Assembly (NCBI GenBank): GCA_037045055.1
Contig: JBAOHJ010000003.1
Location: 310,001 to 374,000, forward strand
Source: Phosphoribacter sp037045055
GTDB taxonomy: Bacteria > Actinomycetota > Actinomycetes > Actinomycetales > Dermatophilaceae
DNA: 64,000 nt
Reading direction: 5' to 3'
Position numbers and translations under genes: made by a program. Below are positions 17,624 through 25,568 of this stretch, in pieces. How positions within the stretch are numbered: position 1 is the stretch's first letter; each line of letters starts with the position of its first letter. The notes under the pieces were generated by a model that saw nothing but the letters and a program-made list of their open reading frames with translations, did no database searches and was not told where the DNA came from.

Positions 17624-18745
17624 TCAGCGCAGCCCGACCCTCCGCTGCAGGGCCAGCGACACCAGCTCGTCGACGAGCTCGCCGTAGCCCATCCCGGTGG
17701 CCGCCCACATCCGGGGGTACATCGAGTGCGGGGTGAACCCCGGCATCGTGTTGATCTCGTTGAGCACGACCCGGCCGTCGCGCCCGTAGAAGCAGTCCAC
17801 CCGGGCCAGGCCCTCGCAGCCCATCGCCACGAAGGCCTCGGCGGCCAGCCGGCGCACCTCGTCGGCCACCGCCTCGGGCACCTCGGCCGGGCAGACCAGC
17901 TCGACGTCGGTGTCGGAGAGGTACTTCGCCTCGAAGTCGTAGAACTCGTGCCCGGACAGCACCCGGATCTCCCCGACCTGAGAGGTCCGCGGCGGGTCGA
18001 CGCCATGCCCCTGCAGCACCGCGCACTCCAGCTCGCGGCCCTCGATCTGCGCCTCGACGACGACCTTGGGGTCGTGCTCGCGCGCGGCGAGCACGGCCGC
18101 CTCGAGCGCCTCGGCGTCGTGCACCTTGGTGATGCCCATGCTCGAGCCGGCCCGGGCGGGCTTGACGAACTGGGGGAACCCCAGGGAGATACACGCGTCC
18201 AGCGCGGCGGCGGGGTCGGCGAGCCAGGCGCGGTCGGTGATGACGGCATACGGGCCGACCGGCAGGCCGTGCCCGGCGAAGACGACCTTCATGTAGTGCT
18301 TGTCCATGCTCGCCGCCGACGCGAGCACCCCCGACCCGACGTAGCGCACGTCGGCCAGGTCGAGCAAGCCCTGCAGGGTGCCGTCCTCGCCCCACGGACC
18401 GTGCAGCAGCGGGAACACGACGTCGACGTCGCCGAGGACCCGTGGGGGCTGCCCGGCGTCCAGGACACTGATCGACCGGTCGCGGGTGTGCATCGGGACC
18501 AGCACCCCGGGGCCCGACCCGTCGATCTCGGGGACGTGACCGGGCGCGAGGTCCAACGCGGCCGGGTCGTCGGCGACGAGCACCCAGCGCCCGTCCTTGG
18601 CGATGCCGACCGGCACGACGTCGTAGGCGTCGCGGTCGATGGCTCGCAGCACCCCGGCCGCGCTCGAGCACGACACCGCATGCTCCGAGGAGCGCCCCCC
18701 GAAGACGACGGCGACGCGGGGCTTGCGGGCGGGCTGACGGTCCAT
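17624..18745 (-). CDS. ddl: D-alanine--D-alanine ligase
   Basis: Makes the D-Ala-D-Ala dipeptide of peptidoglycan precursors. The ATP-grasp enzyme shows VVFGGRSSEHAVSCSSA at the start, LLHGPWGEDGTLQGLLD, QFVKPARAGSSMGITKV for ATP, EAQIEGRELECAVL, and Mg ligands in RVDCFYGRDGRVVLNEINTMPGFT. At 373 residues the length is normal. The ATG is seven bases from TAGAGT (18753-18758), so it is probably leaderless and divergent from the transsulfuration gene, whose own -10 box lies only 25 bases away. Confidence 0.97.
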   Translation of the reverse strand: MDRQPARKPRVAVVFGGRSSEHAVSCSSAAGVLRAIDRDAYDVVPVGIAKDGRWVLVADDPAALDLAPGHVPEIDGSGPGVLVPMHTRDRSISVLDAGQPPRVLGDVDVVFPLLHGPWGEDGTLQGLLDLADVRYVGSGVLASAASMDKHYMKVVFAGHGLPVGPYAVITDRAWLADPAAALDACISLGFPQFVKPARAGSSMGITKVHDAEALEAAVLAAREHDPKVVVEAQIEGRELECAVLQGHGVDPPRTSQVGEIRVLSGHEFYDFEAKYLSDTDVELVCPAEVPEAVADEVRRLAAEAFVAMGCEGLARVDCFYGRDGRVVLNEINTMPGFTPHSMYPRMWAATGMGYGELVDELVSLALQRRVGLR

Positions 18746-18752
18746 CGGATCG

Positions 18753-18788
18753 ACTCTATCTCCGCCCTCCCGGCCGCCCGCTTAGGCT
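18753..18788. promoter_or_regulatory. Divergent leaderless -10 boxes, ddl and transsulfuration gene
   Basis: On the minus strand, TAGAGT at 18753-18758 is seven bases from the ddl ATG. On the plus strand, TAGGCT at 18783-18788 is six bases from the ATG at 18795. The promoters face apart within 36 bases and must share polymerase-contact DNA. Confidence 0.5.
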
Positions 18789-18794
18789 GGCCGC

Positions 18795-19904
18795 ATGGCC
18801 GACCTGCCCGCGGGCCTCGCCCCGGCAACCCTCGTCGTGGCCGCCGGTCGTCCCCCGCGACGGCCCGGGGCGCCGGTCAACGTCCCGGTCGAGCTCGCCA
18901 GCACGTATGCCGCGCCGCCCGGCTCGGTCGCCTACGGACGCTACGACAACGCCACCTGGGCCGCCCTTCAGGAGGCGCTCGGCGTGCTCGAGGGCGGCCG
19001 GGCCCTGGTGTTCGCGTCGGGCATGGCGGCGATCTCGGCGACCCTCTCGTTGCCCCCGGACGGGCCGATCGTCGCGCCGCGAGCGGCATACAACACGACG
19101 AGCGCGCTGCTGCACGAGATGGCGGAGGCCGGGCGCGAGGTGCGCTGGGTCGACGTCACCGACACCCCGGCCGTGACCGAGGCGCTGGCGGGGGCCGCGG
19201 CCCTGTGGTTGGAGTCGCCGACCAACCCGCTGATGGAGGTCGCCGACCTGCCCGCGGTCCTGGCCGCGGCCCGCGCCGCGGGCGCGTTGGCCATGTGCGA
19301 CAACACCTTCGCCACACCGCTGGTGGCCCGCCCGCTGGACCTCGGCGCGGACGTCGTGGTGCACTCGGCGACGAAGTACCTCTGCGGGCACTCCGACGTC
19401 CTGCTCGGCGTCGCGGTGACCCGGGCGGACCGGGCCGGGCAGGCGCTGCACGAGCGGCTGCTCACCCGACGCAGCCGGCACGGCGGCATCGCCGGGCCGA
19501 TAGAGGCGTGGCTGGCGCTGCGCGGCCTGCGCACGCTGGCGGTGCGCCTGGAGCGCGCGAGCGCCTCGGCCGCCACGCTGGCCGCGCGACTGGCCGACCG
19601 CCCGGGAGTGACCCGGGTGCGCTACCCGGGCTTCGGGGCGATGCTCGCCATCGACGTGGCGGGCACGGCCGCGGACGCCGACCGGGTGGCCGCGGCCTGC
19701 CGGGTCTGGCTCGACGCGACCAGCCTCGGTGGGGTCGAGTCGCTCGTGGAGCGGCGGCGGCGCTACCCGGGCGAGTCCGAGCTGGTCCCCGAGACGCTGC
19801 TGCGGCTGTCCGTGGGCATCGAGGACGTCGAGGACCTGTGGGCGGATCTCGACCAGGCGCTGGCGACCCTGGGTCGCCCGGGCCCTCGGGTGGCAAACCG
19901 GTAG
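18795..19904 (+). CDS. Cystathionine gamma-synthase/lyase-family PLP enzyme
   Basis: A PLP enzyme of the Cys/Met transsulfuration family. Visible are YGRYDNATWAALQEALGVLEGG, SGMAAISATL, the PLP-binding DNTFATPL and the Schiff-base lysine motif VHSATKYLCGHSD. The C-terminal SLGGVESLVERRRRYPGE and LLRLSVGIEDVEDLW segments are characteristic. At 369 residues it is a little short because the mid-C-terminal segment is compact. Synthase, lyase and gamma-lyase activities cannot be separated from sequence. Confidence 0.9.
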   Translation: MADLPAGLAPATLVVAAGRPPRRPGAPVNVPVELASTYAAPPGSVAYGRYDNATWAALQEALGVLEGGRALVFASGMAAISATLSLPPDGPIVAPRAAYNTTSALLHEMAEAGREVRWVDVTDTPAVTEALAGAAALWLESPTNPLMEVADLPAVLAAARAAGALAMCDNTFATPLVARPLDLGADVVVHSATKYLCGHSDVLLGVAVTRADRAGQALHERLLTRRSRHGGIAGPIEAWLALRGLRTLAVRLERASASAATLAARLADRPGVTRVRYPGFGAMLAIDVAGTAADADRVAAACRVWLDATSLGGVESLVERRRRYPGESELVPETLLRLSVGIEDVEDLWADLDQALATLGRPGPRVANR

Positions 19905-19925
19905 GAGGCTGTCGGCGGCTCGGGT

Positions 19926-19931
19926 TAGCCT
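19926..19931 (+). promoter_or_regulatory. Candidate -10 box, ABC exporter operon
   Basis: TAGCCT, eight bases before the GTG at 19940, and no Shine-Dalgarno sequence. Confidence 0.45.
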
Positions 19932-19939
19932 GTCGTCCC

Positions 19940-20902
19940 GTGCCTCTCATCGACGCGCAGGACCTGCGCAAGACCTACCGATCCCGCAGCGGCGACGTCC
20001 ATGCCCTCGCCGGGGTGAGCCTGGCGGTGCCCGAGGGCACCGTCACCGGGCTGCTCGGGCCCAACGGCGCCGGCAAGACCACCGCGGTCAAGGTGCTCAC
20101 CACCCTGGTGCGGCCGGACTCCGGCACGGCCCGGGTCGCCGGCATCGACGTCATTGCCCGGCCGGAGCAGGTCAAGCGGGTGATCGGCTCCAGTGGGCAG
20201 TATGCCGCGGTCGACGAGAACCTCACCGGGCTGCAGAATCTCGAGATGGTCGGCCGCCTCTATCACCTGGGCATCGGCCCGGCCCGGCGGCGGGCCCGCG
20301 AGCTCATCGAGATGTTCGACCTGCAGGAGGCCGGCGACCGCCCGGTCAAGGGCTTCAGCGGCGGCATGCGCCGGCGCATCGACCTGGCGGCGGCGATCGT
20401 CATCAACCCCCGGGTGCTCTTCCTCGACGAGCCGACGACCGGTCTGGACCCGCGCAGCCGGATCATGCTCTGGGGGGTCATCAAGTCCCTCGTCGCGGGC
20501 GGCACGACGGTGCTGCTGACCACGCAGTACCTCGAGGAGGCCGACCACCTGGCCGACGCGATCTGCGTCGTGGACCAGGGCCGGGTCATCGCCGAGGGCA
20601 CCGCCGACGAGCTCAAGGGCCGGGTCGGCGGGCACCGCATCGTCGTGGCCCTCGTCGACGCCGCCGATGCCGCCGCGGGTCGGGAGATCCTGGCCCGGCA
20701 CGGCGACGGTGAGGTCACCGTCGGCGACTCCGGGCGTGACCTCGACGTCCCGGTGCGTCGTGGGCCGGACACCCTGCGGGAGGTCCTCGCGGAGCTGAGC
20801 GTGCGCGGCATCCGGCTGCACGACGCCGGCATCCGCCGGCCCACCCTCGACGACGTGTTCCTCACCCTGACCGGGCACCACGCCCAGGAGGTCGACGCCT
20901 GA
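19940..20902 (+). CDS. ABC transporter ATP-binding protein (DrrA-like)
   Basis: The 320-residue ATPase has Walker A GPNGAGKTT, the signature GFSGGMRRRID, Walker B RVLFLDEPTTGLDPRSR and the H-loop neighbourhood LLTTQYLEEADHL, followed by the C-terminal extension typical of DrrA/NodI exporters. It is co-transcribed with the permease that overlaps it by one base. Substrates of this subclass are drugs, lipids or polyketides; none can be assigned here. The GTG start follows TAGCCT by eight bases. Confidence 0.94.
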   Translation: MPLIDAQDLRKTYRSRSGDVHALAGVSLAVPEGTVTGLLGPNGAGKTTAVKVLTTLVRPDSGTARVAGIDVIARPEQVKRVIGSSGQYAAVDENLTGLQNLEMVGRLYHLGIGPARRRARELIEMFDLQEAGDRPVKGFSGGMRRRIDLAAAIVINPRVLFLDEPTTGLDPRSRIMLWGVIKSLVAGGTTVLLTTQYLEEADHLADAICVVDQGRVIAEGTADELKGRVGGHRIVVALVDAADAAAGREILARHGDGEVTVGDSGRDLDVPVRRGPDTLREVLAELSVRGIRLHDAGIRRPTLDDVFLTLTGHHAQEVDA

Positions 20903-21747
20903 TGACCACCGCCACCGCGACCACCACGACCCTGGTCCCCCAGGCCGGCTCGGTGCTGAGCCGGCTCATGTCCGACGGCTGGACGGTGACCTGGCGCAAC
21001 CTGCAGAAGTTCCGCCGCAGCCCCGACTACATCGTCTTCGCGGTGCTGCAGCCGATCATGTTCGTGCTGCTGTTCAGCCAGGTCTACGGCGGGTCGATCC
21101 AGGTCCAGGGCACCAACTACACCGAGTACCTCATGGCCGGGATCTTCGGCCAGACGGTCCTTTTCGGGGCGACGTTCTCCGGTTACGGCATGGCTCAGGA
21201 CCTCAAGGACGGCATCGTCGACCGGTTCCGGACCTTGCCGATGCACCGGGCGGCCGTGCTCGTCGGGCGGACCAACGCCGACCTGCTGCTCAACACCATC
21301 TCGATGGTCATCATGATCCTCACCGGGTTGGTCGTCGGCTGGCGCTTCCGCGGGTCGTTCCTCGAGTTCGTCGCCGGGGTGGCGCTGCTGCTGTTGTTCA
21401 GCTACGCGTTCAGCTGGGTGATGTCGCTGCTCGGCATGATGGTCCGCTCGCCCGAGGTCATCAACAACGCCGCCTTCATGGTGCTGTTCCCGTTGACGTT
21501 CATCTCCAACGCGTTCGTCCAGTCCCAGAACCTGCCCGGCCCGCTGCAGACCTTCGCCGACTGGAATCCGGTGTCCGCGCTCGTGCAGGCGGCCCGGTCG
21601 CTGTTCGGCAACGTCGGGGCGGCGCCGGTGCCCGACGCCTTCCCCATGCAGCACCCGGTGGCCACCGTCCTGGTGGGGTCGGTGGTGATGATGGCGATCT
21701 TCGTGCCGCTGGCGGTCGCCCGATACATCCGCACGTCGGGGCGGTAG
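20902..21747 (+). CDS. ABC-2 type permease (DrrB-like)
   Basis: A 281-residue membrane subunit with six predicted segments: near residues 42-60, 73-95, 130-150, 155-180, 190-215 and 255-275. It carries the ABC-2 signature region (LKDGIVDRFRTLPMHRAAVLVGR) between helices 2 and 3 that contacts the ATPase. The ATG overlaps the ATPase stop as TGATG, so the two are translationally coupled. Together they should form a dimer-of-dimers exporter. Confidence 0.93.
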   Translation: MTTATATTTTLVPQAGSVLSRLMSDGWTVTWRNLQKFRRSPDYIVFAVLQPIMFVLLFSQVYGGSIQVQGTNYTEYLMAGIFGQTVLFGATFSGYGMAQDLKDGIVDRFRTLPMHRAAVLVGRTNADLLLNTISMVIMILTGLVVGWRFRGSFLEFVAGVALLLLFSYAFSWVMSLLGMMVRSPEVINNAAFMVLFPLTFISNAFVQSQNLPGPLQTFADWNPVSALVQAARSLFGNVGAAPVPDAFPMQHPVATVLVGSVVMMAIFVPLAVARYIRTSGR

Positions 21748-21765
21748 CGGCCCGCCGACCGACCC

Positions 21766-21780
21766 GGGGCCAGCGGCCCC
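21766..21780. terminator. Short hairpin between convergent ABC permease and gpsA
   Basis: GGGGCC-AGC-GGCCCC, six base pairs with a three-base loop, in the 48-base convergent gap. It is plausible as a shared terminator, although no T-run is present. Confidence 0.45.
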
Positions 21781-21795
21781 CCGATCGAGGCCAGG

Positions 21796-22791
21796 TCAGA
21801 CCCGCTCGTTCTTGCGGGTGCGGCTCATCAGCAGGTCCGCCAGCTGCTCGGGCGAGCGCACCCCGTCCAGGACCGAGGCGACCGCCTCGACGATGGGCAC
21901 CTCGGCGCCGTTGCGCTGCGCGAGGTCGAGCACGGCGTGGCAGGAGGTCACCCCCTCGGCGGTCTGGCGGGTCTTGGCGAGCACCTCGGCCAGGGACAGC
22001 CCCCGCCCCAGGTCGACGCCGAAACCCCGGTTGCGCGACAGCGGCGACATGCACGTGGCGATGAGGTCGCCCACGCCGGCCAGGCCGAGGAACGTCGCCT
22101 GGTCGGCACCGAGGGTCACCCCGAGACGGGTCATCTCGGCCAGACCTCGGGTGATGATCGAGGCCTTGGTGTTGTCGCCCATCCCCATGCCCTCGGCCAT
22201 GCCGACGGCCAGCGCCATGACGTTCTTCACCGCCCCCCCGAGCTCGACGCCGACCACGTCACGGCTGGTGTGGACCCGGAAGTATGCCGTCGTGCAGGCC
22301 GCCGCGACCCGCCGGGCGGTCGCGTCGTCTGGCCCGGCCACGACGCTGGACGCGGGCTGCTTGTTGGCGATCTCGGGAGCGAGGTTGGGCCCGGAGAGCA
22401 CGGCGATGCGCTCCGAGGGCAGACCCGCCACGTCGGCGACCAGCTGGCTCATCCGCATCGTGCTGCCCTGCTCGACGCCCTTGATCAGCGAGAGCACGTG
22501 GGCCTGGGCGGGCAGCGGGCCCCACTGCTGCAGGTTGGCCCGCAGGGTTTGCGACGGCACGGCGAGCACGACCAGGTCGCGGCCGGCCATCGCCTCGGTC
22601 GCGTCCGTCGTGGCCCGCACCGTCGACGGCAGCGCCAGCCGCGGGAGGTACTCACCGTTGCGACCGGCATTGACCTGGTCGACGACCTGCGCCCGCCGAC
22701 CCCACAGCACCACGTCGACGCCCGCATCGGCCAAGGTCGCGGCGAACGCGGTGCCCCAGCTGCCCGCGCCCATCACACATGCGCTCGTCAT
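21796..22791 (-). CDS. gpsA: Glycerol-3-phosphate dehydrogenase [NAD(P)+]
   Basis: Reduces dihydroxyacetone phosphate to sn-glycerol-3-phosphate for phospholipid synthesis. The Rossmann start is MTSACVMGAGSWGTAFAATLADAG. Then come VLSGPNLAPEIA, the catalytic-lysine helix ELGGAVKNVMALAVGMAEGMGMGDN and GLAGVGDLIATCMSPLSRN. At 331 residues the length is normal. The ATG overlaps the plsC stop as ATGA, tying both phospholipid enzymes together. Confidence 0.97.
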   Translation of the reverse strand: MTSACVMGAGSWGTAFAATLADAGVDVVLWGRRAQVVDQVNAGRNGEYLPRLALPSTVRATTDATEAMAGRDLVVLAVPSQTLRANLQQWGPLPAQAHVLSLIKGVEQGSTMRMSQLVADVAGLPSERIAVLSGPNLAPEIANKQPASSVVAGPDDATARRVAAACTTAYFRVHTSRDVVGVELGGAVKNVMALAVGMAEGMGMGDNTKASIITRGLAEMTRLGVTLGADQATFLGLAGVGDLIATCMSPLSRNRGFGVDLGRGLSLAEVLAKTRQTAEGVTSCHAVLDLAQRNGAEVPIVEAVASVLDGVRSPEQLADLLMSRTRKNERV

Positions 22792-23540
22792 CGCCGCCCT
22801 CGCTTGAAGTTGCCGGTCTCGGGTAGGCCCAGTGTGCGGGAGTCCACGCGTTGTGGCGGCGCCGTCTCGCCGCGCAGGGCCTCCAGTTGGCGGGTGATCG
22901 CCTCGACGATCCGGTCGGCCGCCTCGCGCACGGCGGCGGGGTCGGTCGGCCGGTCGTAGAGGTCCGACAGATCCACCGGCGGACCGGCGGACACCCGGAT
23001 GGTCTTGCGGGGCAGCAGCCGCAGCGCGTATCCGTAGGTCCGGATCACCTCGTGCGGGCCCCATTGGGCGATGGGCACCACCGGGCACCGCGTCTGCAGG
23101 GCCAGCCGGGCCGCGCCGGTCTTGGCCCGCATCGGCCACAGCTCCCGGTCGCGGGTCAGTGTCCCCTCGGGGAACATGACGATGCACTTGCCCTCCCGGA
23201 TGCCGGCGACGGCGGCGCGGTAGGCGTCGGCGGCCTGGGTGGTGCGCCGGTAGACGGGGATCTGGTCGGCCGCCCGGACGAGCCGGCCCAGCACCGGGAT
23301 CCGGAACACCGCCTCCTTGCCCAGGAAGAACGGCGGGCACCCGTTGGCGTAGAGGAACAGGGCGATGGCGAACGGGTCGTAGTAGGACAGGTGGTTGGGG
23401 CAGGCGACGAACCCGCCCTCCGTGGGCAGGTGGTGCACCCCGCGCCAGTCCCGGTCGGTGAGGACCCACAGCAGCGGCTTGAGCCAGGACGCGATGAACC
23501 GGTACGCCGGCGGGAGTGCCGGGGGGTTGGCCTGGGCCAC
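22788..23540 (-). CDS. 1-acyl-glycerol-3-phosphate acyltransferase (PlsC family)
   Basis: Adds the second acyl chain to make phosphatidate. The acyltransferase block I HX4D motif is NHLSYYDP (about residues 48-55). Block II lies around FFLGKEAVFRIPVLG, and block III is VMFPEGTLTRDRELWPMRAKTGAA. At 250 residues the length is normal. The GTG at 23538-23540 has an AGGAGG box five bases upstream. It precedes and overlaps gpsA. Confidence 0.93.
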   Translation of the reverse strand: MAQANPPALPPAYRFIASWLKPLLWVLTDRDWRGVHHLPTEGGFVACPNHLSYYDPFAIALFLYANGCPPFFLGKEAVFRIPVLGRLVRAADQIPVYRRTTQAADAYRAAVAGIREGKCIVMFPEGTLTRDRELWPMRAKTGAARLALQTRCPVVPIAQWGPHEVIRTYGYALRLLPRKTIRVSAGPPVDLSDLYDRPTDPAAVREAADRIVEAITRQLEALRGETAPPQRVDSRTLGLPETGNFKRGRR

Positions 23541-23634
23541 ACGTGCCTCCTTGTCGTCGCCATCTTGCCCGACCACAGGCGCCGGCAGCACCCTGGCGCC
23601 GCGGCGACGGCGTTCGTGATGGACACTGTCGGCG

Positions 23635-24282
23635 ATGACCGGGACGACGTGCGCCCCCGCCGCGACCGTGGCGTGGTGGGTCGTCGTCCCCGTCAAGGGG
23701 GGTTCCCGGGCCAAGAGCCGGCTGGCCCTGCCGCCCGGGGTGGACCGTCGCGAGTTGGCCCGGGCCATCGCCCTGGACGTCGTCTCGGCCGCCGTCGCCA
23801 CGGTGGGAGCGGGCCACGTCGTCGTGGTGACCTCGTCGCGCCGGGTGGGCGCGGCCTGCCGAGACGACGGCGCGCACTGGGTCCCCGATCCGCACGCCGG
23901 GTTGGATGCGGCCGTCCGGGCCGGTGGGCGGTATGCCGCGGCGCACGGCGCGGCAGCCGTGGCGGTCCTGCTCGGCGATGTCGCCGCGGTCCGCCGCGTC
24001 GATCTCGCCGACGCGCTCGGAGCCGCCGCAACACTGCCGCGCGCCGTCGTCCCGGACCATGCCGGCACCGGCACGGCGCTGCTCACTGCAGTGTCGCCAG
24101 CGGACCTCCGACCGGCCTTCGGCGTAGGGTCCGCGGCGCGGCATACCGCCGCCGGGCACGCCCGACTGGATCTGCCGTTGCCCCGGCTGCGCACCGACGT
24201 GGACGACGCGCAGTCGCTCGAGGCGGCGCGGGCCTTGGGACTGGGCCGGCACAGCGCCGCCGTCCTGGCCGGGGCCGGGTAG
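23635..24282 (+). CDS. cofC: 2-phospho-L-lactate/phosphoenolpyruvate guanylyltransferase (CofC/FbiD)
   Basis: Supplies the activated guanylyl-lactate or -PEP moiety for coenzyme F420 synthesis. The 215-residue product has the family start WWVVVPVKGGSRAKSRLALP, the mid region VPDPHAGLDAAVRAG, VAVLLGDVAAVR in place of the usual GDxPxL motif, and LDLPLPRLRTDVDDAQSLEAA. The gene stands divergent from plsC. Other F420 genes (fbiA, fbiB) are not in the window. The presence of F420 enzymes supports an actinobacterial host. Confidence 0.88.
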   Translation: MTGTTCAPAATVAWWVVVPVKGGSRAKSRLALPPGVDRRELARAIALDVVSAAVATVGAGHVVVVTSSRRVGAACRDDGAHWVPDPHAGLDAAVRAGGRYAAAHGAAAVAVLLGDVAAVRRVDLADALGAAATLPRAVVPDHAGTGTALLTAVSPADLRPAFGVGSAARHTAAGHARLDLPLPRLRTDVDDAQSLEAARALGLGRHSAAVLAGAG

Positions 24283-24285
24283 GTT
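24280..24285 (+). promoter_or_regulatory. Candidate leaderless -10 box inside the cofC stop codon
   Basis: TAGGTT begins with the TAG stop of cofC. Seven bases (GGCCACT) separate it from the ATG at 24293. Confidence 0.5.
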
Positions 24286-24292
24286 GGCCACT

Positions 24293-24499
24293 ATGCAGGC
24301 GACCATCGGCAGTTGGCAGGACGGCTCGGGCAGCCTGGTCCTCGACGACGGCCGGGTCCTGCGGTATGCCGCGGACGCCCTGGCCGACAGCGGTCTGCGG
24401 CTGCTGCGGTGCGGTCAGCGGGTCGGCGTCGAGCTCGACGGCGAGCAGGTCCGTCGGATCTGGATTCACGGCGTGGGACCGGCCAGGACGCCGGGCTGA
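24293..24499 (+). CDS. Small cold-shock-domain-like protein
   Basis: A 68-residue product, MQATIGSWQDGSGSLVLDDG, followed by RVLRYAADALADSGLRLLRCGQRVGVELDG. The pattern of short beta strands with GSGSLVLDDG and a late GQRVGVELDG resembles a cold-shock/OB-like fold seen beside cofC in other actinobacteria. The aromatic RNA-binding motifs of true Csp proteins are absent. The start is set by the -10 box that overlaps the cofC stop. The function is unknown. Confidence 0.7.
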   Translation: MQATIGSWQDGSGSLVLDDGRVLRYAADALADSGLRLLRCGQRVGVELDGEQVRRIWIHGVGPARTPG

Positions 24500-24524
24500 T
24501 CCCGGGGCGACCGGCGCCCCGGGA
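24500..24524. terminator. Bidirectional hairpin terminator between the CSD-like gene and HU
   Basis: A perfect 10-bp stem, TCCCGGGGCG / CGCCCCGGGA, with the five-base loop ACCGG, one base after the stop of the small gene and ten bases past the end of the convergent HU gene. Confidence 0.8.
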
Positions 24525-24534
24525 CCCGGGCCGG

Positions 24535-25191
24535 TCAGCCGCGCGCGGTCCTGCGGGCGGTCGCCTTCTTGGCAGGCGCGGCCTTGCGTGCCGGTGCGGC
24601 CTTCTTCGCCGGTGTCGCCTTGGCGGGCGCGGCCTTGCGTGCCGGTGCGGCCTTCTTCGCCGGCGCCGCCTTGGCGGGCGCGGCCTTGCGTGCCGGCGCG
24701 GCCTTCTTCGCCGGCGCCGTCTTGACCGGTGCGGCCTTCTTCGCCGGCGCCACCTTGGCCGATGCGGCCTTCGCGGGGGCGGCCTTGGCCGGCGCGGCCT
24801 TGCGGGCGGCGGCGCGCACCGGGGCGGAGGCGACCTTGACCGCGGCGGCCGCGGTCTTGGTCGCGGTGCCGACGGCAGCCCGAGCGGCCGCGGGCGCCGC
24901 CTTGGGCAGCTTGCGCGGGTCGGCGACGACCGCCTTGAACGACGTGCCCGGGCGGAACCGCGGCACCGTGGTCTTCTTGATGCGCACGGTCTGACCGGTC
25001 CGCGGGTTGCGGCCGGTGCGCGCGTCGCGGGCGACCTGCTGGAAGGTCCCGAACCCGGTGATCGAGACCTTCCCGCCGCGAGCGACCTCCCGGACGATCG
25101 CGTCGAGGACGGTCTCCACTGCCCTGCTGGCCGCGGTCTTGGAGATCTCGACCTGTCCGGCGATGTGCTCGATGAGCTCTGACTTGTTCAC
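24535..25191 (-). CDS. HU-family nucleoid protein with long Lys/Ala/Pro tail (HupB-like)
   Basis: Residues 1-90 form a standard HU DNA-bending domain: VNKSELIEHIAGQVEISKTAA, GFGTFQQVARDARTGRNPRTGQ and IKKTTVPRFRPG. Residues about 105-218 form a basic, alanine-rich tail built from KAAPAKKAAPARKAAPA-type units, as in mycobacterial HupB and Streptomyces HupS. Such tails bind DNA like histone H1 and are often acetylated or methylated. Translation starts at GTG 25189-25191 with GGAGGGG upstream. The tail DNA is a 51-base tandem repeat. Confidence 0.95.
   Translation of the reverse strand: MNKSELIEHIAGQVEISKTAASRAVETVLDAIVREVARGGKVSITGFGTFQQVARDARTGRNPRTGQTVRIKKTTVPRFRPGTSFKAVVADPRKLPKAAPAAARAAVGTATKTAAAAVKVASAPVRAAARKAAPAKAAPAKAASAKVAPAKKAAPVKTAPAKKAAPARKAAPAKAAPAKKAAPARKAAPAKATPAKKAAPARKAAPAKKATARRTARG
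24572..24724. repeat. 51-base tandem repeat encoding the HU tail
   Basis: Three consecutive copies start at 24572, 24623 and 24674, each encoding 17 residues of the KAAPARKAAPAKKAAPA type. Copies differ by only a few bases, so the array is likely to vary in length between strains. Confidence 0.85.
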
Positions 25192-25568
25192 ATTCCCCTC
25201 CAGAGGGATCTCCGTCGTGCGGGTGCTCGACGTCGACTGTTCACGAACGGCTCGTTCGTCTTGGGGAGACGGTAGGGGGCAATTCCCCCGGAGTCCACCA
25301 CCTGGCGACAGTCGCTCTCGTTCTCGCGCAACACGTTTGGCGCCGCCTTCGCCGGTGCGCGTCATTCCGGCGACCCCGGGCGGTTGTCGAGTGCCGGCCC
25401 GGGCGGCGGCACGGCCCTCGACGGCCGCCGCGCGTCGCACCAGTTGTCTTGCCGCAGAAAGGAACTCGGGCCTCGACGAGGCAGGCTGGCGGGTCACCGG
25501 CGGGTGCCACTCGACTGCCGGGTCGGCACCGGGCCCTCCGCGCGAGCGCCCGAGGGCATGGGCGACGT
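25192..25568. other. 377-base gap with HU promoter and leader, no gene seen
   Basis: The half near HU contains a promoter: on the minus strand, GTGGAC (25293-25298), an 18-base spacer and TACCGT (25269-25274). The spacer carries the palindrome GGGGGAATTGCCCCC (25275-25289), a possible operator. The leader of about 70 bases contains a second inverted repeat, ACGAAC-GGCTC-GTTCGT (25243-25259), and the GGAGGGG box. I see no convincing gene in 25300-25568; open frames there have shadow-like composition. Confidence 0.6.

Noticed and set aside
24572..24724. 51-base repeats as a mobile or CRISPR element
   Set aside because: They encode the HU tail in frame.
25241..25510. Possible 89-residue minus-strand gene between HU and leuD
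   Set aside because: It overlaps the HU promoter and leader, has Arg/Thr/Gly-rich shadow composition and no ribosome-binding site.
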